Under the pieces are notes generated by a model. The model saw nothing but the letters and a program-made list of their open reading frames with translations, ran no database searches and was not told the DNA's origin. Made by a program: the position numbers and the translations under genes. 64,000 nt of DNA from Leptodactylus fallax (lineage: Eukaryota; Chordata; Amphibia; Anura; Leptodactylidae): positions 10,265,501 to 10,329,500 of the forward strand of contig CAMRHE010000035.1 in NCBI GenBank assembly GCA_947044405.1, read 5' to 3'. Positions 11,200 to 22,936 of the stretch are shown here, piece after piece; within the stretch, counting starts at the first letter, position 1; each line of letters starts with the position of its first letter.

Positions 11200-13379
11200 G
11201 TACCAGTGGGCCAAAGCCCTTTCTAACTACAGAACCTCTAATCTGGTTGTACAAATCTTCATATACATCATATATATCATATATCATTAAGTCTTCTTGT
11301 TTTATAATACAAAATAGAGTTTTGTTATTTTAGCTACTCTACGCAATCCTCCCTAAACATTAAAAGCTAAGCTAATATCAGTTTATCATTAAATCTCAAC
11401 TATGGAAAATACATTTGACAAACATATAAAGGTTGATGAAGATATATATTCTTCTGTTGGTTCTTTCTGTATTGAATGTTCAAATATATCTATATAAAAA
11501 TAGACACAATTTACTCTATTGTATTATATATATTTCAGGATCAATATCAGTTGATCAAATCAACCATATGAATTTCAAACATAATTTAATCTGATTGCTA
11601 TTCTCATCTTTCTAATAAATTTTATTGAATGCAAGTTTAATAAATTATTTATGGATGTATATTGAATTGAAGTGTAATGTAAATATGTACTTTTACATTG
11701 GATTCATTGTCCACTGAGGGAGCTGACTAAAGGTTAGATGCATCTCCCAGAAATTATCTGATGAAAAAAGTCATACAATACCAGTAAATGTCTGGTGTCC
11801 ACATTGCCTTGAGTATAGTTTTACGGTTGTTAAATGACATACAGTAGTATTGTGAAATTAATAGAGCAGTATGATAAAATATAGTATTTAGAGAAGATAC
11901 AGTCAAGGGAGCAGGGGAAATTTTACAAGAGCAAGTATAAAATACAATTGGATTTCATCAGCATAAAGGTGGCACTAAAATCTAAATCTTGTAATTGTAT
12001 TCCCTGAAAGGTTATGGTAATAGAAAATTGAAACTTATTTTAAAAAATAGTCCAAAGGCAGGAATCTGTTTAAATAATGTAAAAGGTTACTTACCACATG
12101 AATGTGCCAGTGCCATGGATCTCATCTTTTCCATTACATCATGGTGATGTACTCCAGTGATTGGCTGCCAAAAACTGGACATAATCACATCCACCCTGGT
12201 GAAGACAGGATCTGAGGTGCTGGAACACTGCACATTCAATAGATAGGAAACACTTAGTTACATATTTAAATATATTTCTGCCTTTCACAAATTATAAAGT
12301 AAATTGGATGCCCCATTTGTCTCTGAATAAGCAGACAGGTGATATGATGAGATGAAAATCTAGACATAAGAATAGAAAGGTTTTAGAAACAAATTTAATG
12401 TCCAGTTTAGTTTTGATGGTAAAACTGTTATACATTTTATTTAGAGCCATTTCAGTACATTGTATAACATTTAAGTTCTTAAAGAGCAGAGAGATAGTTT
12501 AAAGGGGTTGTCCAGTATCTGAGGATATTTGATACTGATGACCTATCCACTGTAAAAAGGAACCGTCATTAGATCCAATCTGCCCCATGAACTTCCGCCA
12601 TGCCATTATGTTACAAATAGCTATGTTTTAGCCTGAAAGGCTGCAGTGTAATAGTAAATACATGGTATAAAAGCAAGTTGGGAACAGGGAGAGCAGCTAT
12701 TGGGGCAGCTGCCCACTGGTGTCTTGCTGCCCTGCTCAGCTAGATTAACAGATTTCTCCCTAATTGTGTATGGGGAGGGGCTTATTAAGCCTATTCAACC
12801 TAGGCAAAGAAAAGTCAGTGGGGAGCTAACCCTATTACTACTCATAGCTTGTTTTGCAATCTACGTTTACCTAATGGTGTGTTTTTAGTGCGCCAGCTAT
12901 ACAAGTGGTGCTTGTTGCATCTCTAACCTAGTAGTATACTGAAACATAATGACTAAATTAAGTTCATTCCTCGTCTCTTTCCTAACTAAAAAGCCCAGGA
13001 CAATAATGTGCTGCTTTATGTATAGATGTTTTGATGTACATCACATGATTTGACACAACACTACACTACCATATTAATAATTTGTTTTTTGTGTGATCAG
13101 ATCTGAAAATATTCTGCTTCCACCCAGAAAACATTTTTTTTTGTAACTGTGTATGTAGACATGAACAAGAATTCAAATATAACATTGCCAATAACCAGGG
13201 AGCACTAAGCAACCTAGAGCAAAATGTAAGGCACAGGAAAATTATGACAGTGTAAATACAGGGGCCATCTCAGACCCAAATGAAACATATTAAACCAAGG
13301 GGGAGACATGGGAACAAAAGAATAAAAAGAAGGAGACACGCAGGAAATGAGAGACAGGAAGTCTATGGAATTAGAGAGC
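11200..13379. other. Non-coding, half MITE near 12.5 kb
   Basis: No gene seen. At 12498-12560 the sequence TTTAAAGGGGTTGTCCAG followed by a CCTATCC-type segment matches the start of the TTAA-flanked palindromic repeats listed at 53.48 and 62.87 kb, but no matching right end is evident. The rest is AT-rich and anonymous. Confidence 0.5.
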
Positions 13380-13915
13380 TTGGGTAACCCAAAACTAGTC
13401 CCACGGGTTCCATATTATCTGGAACTTTTCCTCCTCTTGGTTCAGTAGTGCAGTCAGATATTCTAGCGACCGAGCATCCCTTATTCTAGAGTATAACTCC
13501 TCGAGAGTAGGGGGGAGGCAGGCTTCCTCCAATATTTAGCCCTAGGCACCTAGCTGAGGTAAGGAGTAAAATCATGAGTCTGAGAGCAACTATCCTGAAC
13601 AATCCGATCAAAAGAGTGGAGAAGAGCTGTCGTGGGATACCAGTGCATTAACATTTTGTAGACGTTCTCTTCAGATGTGACACATCTGGAGGTCTTAGGC
13701 ATATGACTCCAGATGAGCGACCACTTAGTGTTCGAGATGTACTTCAAAGAGTAGGACTGGCACTTATACCGGAAAGAAGCCTGAAAGCCAAACAAGCTAA
13801 AGGGGGGGATTTGGAAAGGTAGGGCCTCTATCTTAGAGGTATTACTCTTATAGCCAGATAGACAGCCAACATAATTTCCCCATAGTGCCCCCACACAGTA
13901 TAATTCCCCGCACAT
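13380..13915 (-). pseudogene. L1/Tx1-like LINE ORF2 C-terminal fragment
   Basis: On the minus strand 13915-13550 is open and gives SEENVYKMLMHWYPTTALLH, the pattern found near the C-terminus of L1/Tx1-group ORF2 proteins (K-x-L-x-R-W-Y-x-T-P-x-x-L-H). After frame breaks it continues toward 13380 with PPTLEELYSRIRDARSLEYL and a final NQEEKFQIIWNPW, again typical of the end of such proteins. It is a 5'-truncated relic. The clade assignment is from motif memory, not a search. Confidence 0.5.
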
Positions 13916-13965
13916 AGTATAATGTTACTACAGTGGCCTCACCACATGGTATAATGCCTCCTTAT
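13868..13965. repeat. Imperfect AGTATAATgcccc tandem repeat
   Basis: Several degenerate ~30-bp units of the form (C)ACAGTATAATxCCCC...AGTGGCCCC. The same motif family recurs at 27215-27345, and a looser version lies around 19300-19620. Confidence 0.6.
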
Positions 13966-14278
13966 GTTAAAACAACTAATATCTCATCCATTTCCCCCGG
14001 AGTAGGTTTCCTCAGATCTGTATTATCAGCAGCTTAAAGCTGCAGGTGTAAAGTTGTGGCATACAGGCCACTGACAGTGGAGAGTTTAGGATGCAGATAG
14101 AGTTGAACTCAGGATTTACTGGACATTGGACTGGAGAAGCACCGAGACTGTCCTTCTGAAGGCAAGATAATTATATACTATTATATAATTAGATAATTAT
14201 ATATAATCAGATACTAAAGAAGAAGGGCAGCACCCTACTTAAGGAGTGAGAGGTCAAGCCTCCAGCCTACTGATTTGA

Positions 14279-14313
<35 letters not shown>

Positions 14314-14660
14314 AATATTCTTCTCTAGTTCTGATATTGGCTATGCACCATTTTAAGCTGTTCATTCTTAAAAAAAAAAAGTGGTAAGGCTCTACATGAA
14401 TAGGATACTGACAGTAAAGAAGATTCCTTTTACCAAGTAATGCATTATGCAGTGAGAGACAGTAGTGTTTGTTAACAGAAACACACATAGCACTGATATT
14501 TATGCCTACGATTGATGAGGTATGTGTATAAGAGATAACATTGTTTCCATAAGGTGAGAGACAGGTGTCTTTATACACAAAATATATCAGCCAACACATA
14601 ATTATTATCCTGCAATACATGACCTGAATTGAAAATACAAATGCAAATGCAACGCAAAAT
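13966..14660. other. Non-coding with (CTAT)n microsatellite
   Basis: A (CTAT)n run of about eight units lies at 14279-14313. No gene is supported elsewhere in this stretch. Confidence 0.6.
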
Positions 14661-14663
14661 ATA

Positions 14664-14800
14664 CATACAAGGTGGCTCAGTGGTTAGCACTGGTGTTTGG
14701 ATGTTCTCTCTTTGTTTGTGTGGGTTTCCTCCCAGGACATACTGATAGGGAATTTGGATAGGAATAGGATAGGATGGGAAAAAGCCCTACTTAGGACAGT
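14664..14800 (+). mobile_element. tRNA-derived SINE fragment, internally deleted
   Basis: It starts with GGTGGCTCAGTGGTTAGCAC, a tRNA-like box A. It jumps directly to TTTGTGTGGGTTTCCTCC, then GACATACTGATAGGGAA, a familiar order in fish and frog tRNA-derived SINEs. The stretch that would carry box B is missing. A related minus-strand copy at 23365-23432 lacks about the same part. Confidence 0.6.
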
Positions 14801-14999
14801 GTTGACAATATTTCTGAATTATGAGATACATGTGTCATATGCATATACATTATTCCAGATAGATGTTACATACAGTATGTAGTACGCATATTTATAATCC
14901 ATGTAATGAATATTTACTTAATGATTTTTTGGGGATATTCTGATATTTCAAATATAGATAATGGCTGTGCCTGACACTGGGAGCAATATAGCAAATTGC

Positions 15000-15835
15000 T
15001 CTTATGCTGGTATTACCCTCCCCTTCATCTAGCTAAGTTCTATCCTTCATGTCCCTCTTGCTGTTGAAGAGGCTGTGGAGGAGGCTGTGTGAATTGCTGG
15101 GCATTCACACGACACCGAGCAGGTATAGGACTTCATATGTCAGGTACTTGGGGCTGCTTGCCTACTTATTGCACGTAGATGGAAATCTACATCCTGTCCG
15201 ACATTGACGTAGCTGATCTCTGTGGAGTCGTTGAATTACCAATTTGAACAAATTTATGCATGCAATGGTTGAAACCTGGACAAATTCAGGAAAAATTGGG
15301 AGATATGGGCGACATCATTCTCCCCACCGAATGCTCATTGACAGACCATACATCTTGACCATTTCTAGTGCTGTTGGTATACATCTTCTTAATTATCTAT
15401 GGGATACTTTATTTGAATATTTTTAGAATACCCTTTAAACTATTTCTAACGTTGATAACTGGTAGAAGGTGGGTCTGCGCACGTGTCTACGTGGCAGACC
15501 ATCAACTTTGTGGGTCTTCATTTTGTTCCTTAGGCCTGCTCACTTTTTCTGCTTGTTCTGATCTCTCTCTTCCCCCTCATGTCTACGGCTTGAATAATGC
15601 TTCTTCGCAAGATTCTACCATGTTTGGCTACTTTATAAGTATGATTGGATTTAAATATTATTAGTATGCATTTCAATATAAATCCTTGTTTATGCTGTAC
15701 TTATCTTGAGTATTTTGTATTCCTTTTTGTACATGCAGATTGTGAAGCCATGAATGTATCCTGTGTTTCTTGTTTTGTTTTGACTTCCTGTTTTGTATTC
15801 ATGTAAAAATTCAATAAAAAACTATTGCTATAAAA
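15000..15835 (+). mobile_element. L1/Tx1-like LINE 3' end, 5' truncated
   Basis: The translation around 15150-15300 gives LLIARRWKSTSCPTL, then after stops FEQIYACNG and KFRKNWEIW, in the order seen at the C-terminus of L1/Tx1 ORF2 proteins. The block ends at 15835 with AATAAAAAACTATTGC and an A-rich run, as expected for the polyadenylated end of a retroposed LINE copy. The coding part has several stops. The 5' limit is uncertain. Confidence 0.5.
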
Positions 15836-16047
15836 AAAATAGAGATAATGGTAACTTCTGGAATCTCCAGCAAGTCACTCCTGGTTCCTCCAAATTATAA
15901 ATCTATTTTTGCTGCTTCTCCTGTTAACCCAGTGTTAACCCAATGCTATGCCACTAATTGGTCATTGTGTTGAGGAATCTGATGATTGCATATTGTGCTT
16001 ACAACAATGTAGTAACTATATAGTTTATACATGTGACGATTTACCAG

Positions 16048-16860
16048 AATCCCCCTTTTTTCCCACTGTGGAACGTCAAAAACCATCATTGTTGCTCTGA
16101 TTCACTCTCATCTTGACTATTGCAATAATCTGTCTTCCACTTACTAAACTCTCCCCTCTACAATCTGTCCTGAATGCAGCAGCCAGACTCATCTTTCTGT
16201 TGAGCACCTGTGGTACACAGATGCCTCTACCTTGTGCAAGTTGCTGCACAGGTTGCTCATCTACCACCTGTGCCTCCTTTTATCTCCTCCATCGTCTCTG
16301 TCCTTTCCATTCTGCCAATGACTTTAGACTTGTATCCTCTGTTATCTGAACATCCCACTCCAATCTCAAGACTTTCTTGAGCTGCACTGGTGCTCTGGAA
16401 CGCTTCATCCTGGAAATCATATTAATACCCAACTACAGCAGGTTCAAACATGCCCTAAAAACACATATCACAAAACCTGACCACAGTATTATACATTTCC
16501 TCATAGTAAGCTAACATTTCTTATCCTAAGATTTTTATCTACTCTACTGCTCAGAATCTCACTCCTCAATCCAGCATCCCCTGCGTGCCATGTACTTAAT
16601 GTCTGTTTATTCACAGATACTGGTTGGTGACAGGCTCATACAACTTCAGTTATATGGCATTATTTATTAAAAAATGGTTGGACCATTGTGCCAAACAACT
16701 CCTTTTACCTCTAGTGTCACCCCTATTTCCTCAAAGATTGTAAGCTATCGCGAGCAGGGCCCTTACTCCTATTGTATGATATGTTAAGCATTTTGTCACA
16801 CTGTAATGTCGTATTGTCTGTTCATGTACCCTCTCATTTGTAAAGCATATTTTCTGTTAT
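16048..16860 (+). pseudogene. L2-like LINE 3' fragment
   Basis: Nucleotide similarity to the better-preserved LINE at 49.6-50.5 kb is visible by eye, for example CTCTCCCCTCTACAATCTGT and the segment that encodes VLNAAARLIF. No intact frame remains. The 3' part follows the other copy through the TTTGTAAAG motif near 16840, then decays into AT-rich sequence. Confidence 0.72.
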
Positions 16861-17068
16861 GTGATATATCAAATTATTATATTATTTAACTGTACAATAT
16901 AGTTAATATAGAACTAACCACTTACTAGCAAACTAAGTAAATAAATGTTACAAACTTTAGACAGTCTAAACATGCATCAAATTTGCCATTCTGCATCAGC
17001 CATTGTGCTAATTCTGGCTATTCTTTAGATGGTCTAAATCTTAGACAGGAGAAGTATATTTGACCCAT

Positions 17069-17545
17069 TGTGACATATACATTATGTGAGTGTGTGAACC
17101 CAGAGGGCGCTATTGAGCTACCCAGGGCCAGGCCTGAAAAGGCCCTCAGCCACACCTATGGGTGGGGCACCAACGCCAGACGGAGTGTCTGCAGCCAGAG
17201 AGAGGGCTGGGGGAAACCTGCAGGAAGCAGGAAGTCGGGGACCCAGCCAAAGACAGACAAGGCGGTCTGTTCCCAGAGGGCTGGGGTCCTAAGAGGACTT
17301 ACTGAGCCAGGCTGCTTGTTGCCCCAGAGGCTAGATAGGGGTCAAGGAGTGAGATAGTGCCCTAAATGTGGCCCAGGCTGTTTATTATTTTGTGTATGTT
17401 ACAGTTTCCTAAGCTGAAATAAAAGCCATTTTCTTTAGAATATCACCGTCCGAATGCTGCTTCTCTGGTGCCCAGTACACCACCAACACTGCTGTCGGGT
17501 ACAGGAGTCTGCCGCCATTGAGGCTAATCCACCCAAATTGCCACA
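17069..17545 (+). mobile_element. Possible solo LTR
   Basis: A GC-rich 477-bp island within AT-rich DNA starts TGTGACAT and ends TTGCCACA, giving TG...CA termini. An AATAAA polyadenylation signal lies at about 17420, some 125 bases before the end, which suits a U3-R-U5 layout. It carries no internal domain and I see no clean target-site duplication, so the boundaries and class are uncertain. Confidence 0.4.
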
Positions 17546-18244
17546 ATATCTAAACTGTACACAGTTGTAGCTAGGCTTTCCTTTACTTTGGGCAAAATTT
17601 CAATTTGCTGCAGTATTTAAGTATATTAGTTAATTTAATGGGACATGTCCTGGTACGAGGAACCCTGAGAATATACACCACCATCACCCCTAGCTTGGCC
17701 TTTAAGTGTACAGCTGCACAATGTGAGCTGGTACCATGAATGTGGTGCCAGATTTATGAAAACTGTCTTAGTAATATATGTATTACATGGTATATAATTT
17801 TACTGTTTTGTCTTCTGGGTTCATATATTTTAGTTTTTGGATGTTATTTGACTCTATATGTACAGATGTAGCACTTGTCAACATGATTGGCTGATCATTT
17901 TAGTGCAATCTGCCTGCAAATTTTCCACTTTGGCAAATTCATTTGAATTGCTGGGCTGTGCTTTCCACCTCCCTTTTCCCTGTTCTCTTGCCGCTCCCTC
18001 TCTGCCATTGGCGGCAGTGTAAGTAACTGAATAAAATCATAGCTGAACCACCACTGCTATTAGCTACTGTGGTCGCACTATGATTTATTCCTGTGTTGTG
18101 AACTATGATGACAGAGTACAGGGATAATTAAAACATTGGTGGCAGTGGCTAAAAAAATAAAAATAAAATAAATTATAGCTGAGCAGGTGCTTTGGTGATA
18201 AATTCAGATTCCCACAGCTAGCTGGATTAAATAGATGAGCGTCA
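17546..18244. other. Non-coding, nothing recognised
   Basis: No gene or repeat family is recognised. An A-rich AAAATAAA-type tract lies near 18150-18170. Confidence 0.5.
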
Positions 18245-18470
18245 CCTGAATCAGTCTTTCCCCTTGTGAATCAGTACTGAGATATCACTGCTTTTGTCAA
18301 TATTCAAATGAGTTCTTTGAAGCAATAAGGGCTTTGCTGACCCTTCAGCGTATTAAGCAGCACTGCCTTCATTGCTCCAGAAAGCTCCTTTATTGTATTG
18401 ACAAAAATAGCGATATCTCAGTAACTAAAGCACCGATTCACAATGGGAAAGCACTGTATGATTCAGATGA
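18245..18470. repeat. Palindromic (foldback) repeat
   Basis: The arms at 18248-18304 and 18397-18466 are inverse complements. Both contain ACTGAGATATC, a TTTGTCAAT inner edge and a CTGAATCA outer edge. Similarity continues more weakly toward the centre at about 18350. It looks like a foldback MITE, but the outer boundaries and target duplication are unclear. Confidence 0.7.
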
Positions 18471-19741
18471 GTCTAAACTATCTATCTTGGTTGATATCAT
18501 GGTGACAGATTCTTTTAAGTTTTAAGCATCTTTTAAGAATTAAATTCCAAGTGTCAGAATTTTTCATTATCTGTTGATCTAGCCTTTGATATAATCATAG
18601 GGGTGACAGTGGTTTCAGCTCTGACTGGGCTCAGAAGCCAAAGGGGCTCATAGGTCACCCTCACCAAACTAAGGGTGATTAAACTTCTTTGATTGCCTTT
18701 CTGATTTCCTTTGATAGCTGCCAGTTTGTACATATTACCCTGCACTCTGGTACACTGGATTGAGATACATGAAGAAGATTTGTTAGTCTCAACCTTAATT
18801 TATTTAAGAAGGTTATATTTACATAGACAGAGGCTCTGGCACATCAGGGGAACATTTACTGTTTGGGGACACATTCCCAGTGGATGGCAATGATGGGAAG
18901 TTTGTGTGCACAGATATGTTGTGAAAATGTTTTTATTGTGATCTGGACCCAAATAGAGAAGGAAAGGAAAATGTATGACTGGGATGTGGTTAAAAGTTGT
19001 GAGAAGTTGTGAAAAGGAGCCCAAGCTCACTTTTTACAACAATGCCCATGAACCTTTAGCTATTCCCCTGGACCTAGCCATATGAAGGCTTATTTCTTGT
19101 GAGATAAATTGTGGTTTTTACTGTTTAAAGTTACACTAAATTTACAATTTGTAATATTTTTCTTTAGGGCAAGGAAGAGATCAAAGAGGCAACCCTCTTT
19201 TTTTTACTCATGTTCCATGCAATATAAATAATAAGCTACATTTATTCTTTATTTCACTGTATAGTTGTGAAGTTCTTTTTAGCTACGCACTTTTGCTGCA
19301 TATCTCCATATTGTGCCTCTCAAAAAACTATGCTTCAAACTGTGCCCCAGTACAGTCCCAATAGTAGGTCTTATACCATGCCCCTGGATGAAAAACATAC
19401 TGTGCTAGTTCAAAAATTTCCCACACTGTTGATCCTGATAATAAAAAATATCCCTACGATACCTGTGATTAAAGAAAATATCTGCTGTGTGTTCCTTGAC
19501 TCAGAATAAAAATGTTCACTTTGTTCCCTTGATTTAGAAAAATGCCCCAGTGCCCTCCTAATATGATAATGCTCCTAATGTTTTCCCTGATTATAAAATC
19601 AACAATGCCCACATTATACCCCCTAAATAAATGTATGTCTTAACTATGCCTTAACTAAACGCCATAAAAATTAGAATATAAGAAACTTACATACTTCAGA
19701 ATGCACAAAGTGTGTTAGAGGGAGAAAAACTGAAGGGCATA
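18471..19741. other. Non-coding, degenerate short repeats
   Basis: No gene supported. Around 19300-19620 there are loosely repeated 'aTGCCCC...' phrases similar in style to the AGTATAATgcccc tandem repeats. Confidence 0.45.
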
Positions 19742-20594
19742 TTTTACACAGCCCCCATTGGACAAACCATCACTAGATTTGGCTTCCGGTACCATCTTTA
19801 CGCTGATGACACCCAATTATATACGTCATCCCGTGACATCACCCCTGCACTAATACAGAACACCAGTGACTGTCTCTCTGCTGTCTTAAATATCATGTCT
19901 TCGCTCTATCTAAAACTGAATCTCTCAAAGACTGAACTACTGCTGTTTCCACCATCTAATAGATTTGTCCCTGATATCTCCATTGCAGTTTCCGGCTTTA
20001 CCATAACTCCTAGGCAGTATGCCCGCCACCTTGGGGTTATGTTTGACTCAGACCTTTCCTTCACCCCCTATTTCCAATCACTTGCACGCTCATGTCATCT
20101 CCACCTCAAAAACATCTCCAGAATATGCCCTTTCATTACCAGAAATACACTAAAGACACTTATTGTTGCCCTGATTCACTCTCGCCTTCACTACTGTAAC
20201 TCCCTACTAATCGGTTTTCCCCTTACTAAACTCTCCCCTCTACAATCTGGAATGCAGCGGCCAGGCTCATCGATCAGTCTAGACGCTACTGTGATGCCTC
20301 TGGTCTGTGTCAGTCACTACATTGGCTGCCTATTCAATATAGAATACAATATAAACTTATCATCCTCATCCACAAGGCTCTCCATAATGCTGCACCTCCC
20401 TACATTTCGTCCTTCATCCCTGTCTATCACCCAACCCGTACTCTCCATTCACTCAATGACCTAATACTAACATCTTCTATTATCAGAACCTCCCACGCTC
20501 ATATACAAGACTTCTCCCAAGTTGCACCACTTCTCTGGAATGCTCTATATGAGCAAAGAGACCTGCCCCCTTGTGTAAGTTATAAAGTAAAAAT
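19742..20594 (+). pseudogene. L2-like LINE reverse transcriptase fragment
   Basis: A frame open from about 19712 to 20464 carries the reverse-transcriptase catalytic box YADDTQLY near 19797-19820, then KTELLLF, HLGVMFDSDLSF and LHYCNSLLIGFP, a series typical of L2/CR1-group LINEs. The fragment is truncated at both ends. It begins inside the palm domain and stops near 20550-20594, where sequence from the neighbouring DIRS element takes over. After about 20250 the frame drifts compared with the copy at 49.3-50.0 kb. Confidence 0.8.
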
Positions 20595-20614
20595 TTATAA
20601 GTTTAGGGAGGGAA

Positions 20615-20705
20615 GGTTGTGCTGCTATTAGGACTAAGGGAAAACAGATTAACATCATAATCAACGATTCCCTTATGTCCTACAGCAGCACAATATGGGG
20701 ATATA
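20615..20705. repeat. DIRS internal complementary region (second element)
   Basis: On the plus strand a right-end-like block (GTGCTGCTATTAGGACTAAG and onward to ATCAACGATT) is directly followed by a left-end-like block (CTTATGTCCTACAGCAGCAC). The order mirrors the internal complementary region of the element at 6.4-11.2 kb. The terminal repeat that should follow at lower coordinates is missing. Confidence 0.65.
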
Positions 20706-20796
20706 GCAAGTAATTCCCTTAGGGAGGATTTCCCTGCTCTACAACACCTAGGACTAACTGTCCAAAGGAAGTCTCCACAGAACTCCGATCATCTAG

Positions 20797-21849
20797 TCAA
20801 TAATGTTTTACAAAGGTTAGGTGAGACGACCAAGAAGCAGCTGCACAGATCTGATCCAGCAATAAGGCCCAGTTCTCAGCCCAAGAGGTTGATACAGCCC
20901 TGGTTGAATGGGCTGTACAAAATTCGGGTGGAGCTAACCCCTGAGCAAAAAAAGAGACTTTGATTGCCTCCTTGATCCACCTAGACAAGGTAGGCTTGGA
21001 AGCCCTGAGATCTTTGTCTCTACCATACATGTTGAAAAGGAGATTCTCCACTCTCCTAAAGGAACGTGTACGTAAGAGGTAAATCTGGAGACATCTCACA
21101 ACATCTAGTGTGTGAAGTTTTTTCTCCTCTTCAGAGGAAGGGGCTGGAAAAAACACGGGTAAAGAGACTAATTGATTAATATTGGCGCGGGAAGGCACCT
21201 TAGGGTTAAACTCAGGAAGGAACCTAAGTTGAACCCTATCCGCAAAAAATGATATATAAGTTTTCTTGGAAGAAAAAGCCTGGAGCTCCCTAACCCTTTT
21301 GGCTAAAGTGATGACTAATAGAAAGGTGGTTTTAAAGGCAAGAAATTTTAGATCTACATCTTCCAACGGCTCAAAAGGAGGATCACAAAGACCTGAAAGA
21401 ACAGTCGAGAGATCCCACTGGGGAACCGGAGCTGAGACCACCAGTCTAAGTCTGGTAGCGCCCTTAAGGAACCCAACAATAAGGGAATCCTGGGACAATT
21501 GTCTGCCTAAACAGGCGGATAAGTCTGAAACCTGTATCCTCAGTGTAGCAGAAGAAAGGCCTGAATTCAAGCTGCTTTGAAGAAAATCCAAAATGTCTAC
21601 TATAATAGGGCTTGAACTATCAGATTCTCTTCTGGAGCACCACTGCTTGAAGATGTTACCTATCCTATGGTAGCTTTTCTTGGTAGACTCTGCTCTGGCA
21701 CAGGAAAGGGTCCTCAGGATGGCTTCTGACAGTCCTCTAAATCTCCATAGGGACTGGTCAACCTCCAGGCTGTCAGGTTGAATCTCCTCAGATCCTGGTG
21801 CTTCTGAGCTCCTTGGGAAACCAGGTTCTGGGTGGGGGGAAGCCTCCAA
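20797..21849 (-). pseudogene. DIRS tyrosine recombinase, near full
   Basis: 350 open codons. The N-terminal core-binding region (LSCARAESTKKSYHRI) is followed by a conserved middle (PVPQWDLSTVL), box I with an arginine (TLAKRVRELQAF) and box II with HSTRAVSTSWAE. The catalytic tyrosine of FVKHY comes last. The frame stops with TGA immediately after that tyrosine; family members usually continue. The frame has no ATG at its start: an in-frame TAA lies at about 21880 and the first codons read from a TTG, so the 5' end is probably truncated or fused. H-x-x-R and Tyr are all present, unlike in the first DIRS copy. Confidence 0.75.
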
Positions 21850-21883
21850 TATGTCCCTCGACTCATGTACATGAGCAGGGCTT

Positions 21884-22370
21884 TAAAACCGCTTTAGACG
21901 CCATCTTTTGTTAACTCCCTCTGTGCTGTGACCTATGTTTAATATCTGGAACCTAGATCTAAATGTTACTCTTTAATGGGACTTGTGCCTAACATCATAT
22001 GGGCTCTAAAACTGCTTAAAACGCCATCTTTTATTAACTACCTCTGTGCTGTGACTTATATTTAATATCTGGAACCCAGGTTTAAATTTTACTCTTTAAT
22101 AATTACCTTTGTGCTGTGACCTATGTTTAATATCTGGAACCTGGGTTTTCTAATTAATGAGCGTTACAGCTGCCTAAATGCTATCCCCTACTTTAACGCT
22201 GGGATTTGCGTTTAATAATTACGACTTGGGCTAATAGGTTATGTTACTATATCACCTACCTATAGCTTTTTAAACGCTATCCTTTATCCATTGTGTTAAT
22301 GTTGGGATTTATACGTAATGATTCACGTTTTTTCACCTGTTTAAATACTATCCTTTATTTTTTATTCTAA
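21884..22370 (-). repeat. Degenerate tandem array inside reduced DIRS element
   Basis: Two well-matched units of about 122 bp begin at 21884 and 22006 (shared CGCCATCTTTT, CTGTGCTGTGAC, TTTAATATCTGGAACC). A shorter third unit lies around 22097-22150. More diverged units containing TAAACGCTATCC and GGGATTT lie around 22170, 22267 and 22340. It sits where the 5' untranslated or gag region of the element should be. Confidence 0.75.
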
Positions 22371-22898
22371 GAGAGATATCTGGAATATTTTAGATATTTC
22401 CCTTTAAATACAGCTGAATATCGTGTTCATTGAGATGCTTTCAAATTGCTCCCAATTCACATACAGCACTTTAGATGGTGGTAGCGTTTTTTGTATGGTT
22501 TAATCTCTAAAGCAGTGAATAATACGCCTGTCTCTTATACAATCAACAACAAAGACTTTTAATTCACTTTAGGGTGTGTGTTCAGTCAAATTTTATTTTT
22601 TATATTATTAAAAGTTATGTTTTATTTCTAAACTGTTAGGAAAAGAGACCTTCTAAACTTTCTAGCTGCAATATACGAAATTGAGTCTCATTTATATCTC
22701 TATAGATTATAGAATACAGAATTTTCTCAGCAAATATAAACTTGCAAAAAGGAGGAAAAACTAAGTCGCAAAAAGTCAGTCCGTGAATTCAGTCCCCGTC
22801 ACTTCTGGCGGCCGCGTAGTCATTATAGGGTAGCGTAGTCATGCATATTTTATGTTATTTAAAAGTTCCGCCTGTCCTACCAGCACACAGGGGCAGGA

Positions 22899-22936
22899 AT
22901 ACCCCATATTGTGCTGCTGTAGGACGTAAGGAATTT
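22899..22936 (-). repeat. Left terminus of second DIRS element
   Basis: CCATATTGTGCTGCTGTAGG is the inverse complement of the block at 20675-20702. It marks the outer boundary, after which unrelated DNA begins. Confidence 0.7.

Larger units (their letters stand above)
20600..22936 (-). mobile_element. Second DIRS-type element, reduced
   Basis: Transcribed leftward. The left terminus is at about 22899-22936 and the internal complementary region at about 20615-20705; both carry the GTCCTACAGCAGCACAATAT motif (inverted at the right). The only recognisable protein region is a tyrosine recombinase at 20797-21849. The space where gag and reverse transcriptase should be is occupied by a degenerate tandem array (21884-22370) plus anonymous sequence. 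The outer right terminal repeat is absent, the element being joined to LINE sequence near 20600. It looks like an internally deleted, non-autonomous DIRS derivative. Confidence 0.72.

Noticed and set aside
17070..17357. 95-codon ORF in a GC-rich block
   Set aside because: It sits in a probable solo LTR and has a biased composition with no recognisable domain.
22798..22845. GGCGGCCGCG site and short CGTAGTCAT repeat resembling vector sequence
   Set aside because: It lies inside the second DIRS element with no further vector features; a rare-cutter site alone is not evidence of contamination.
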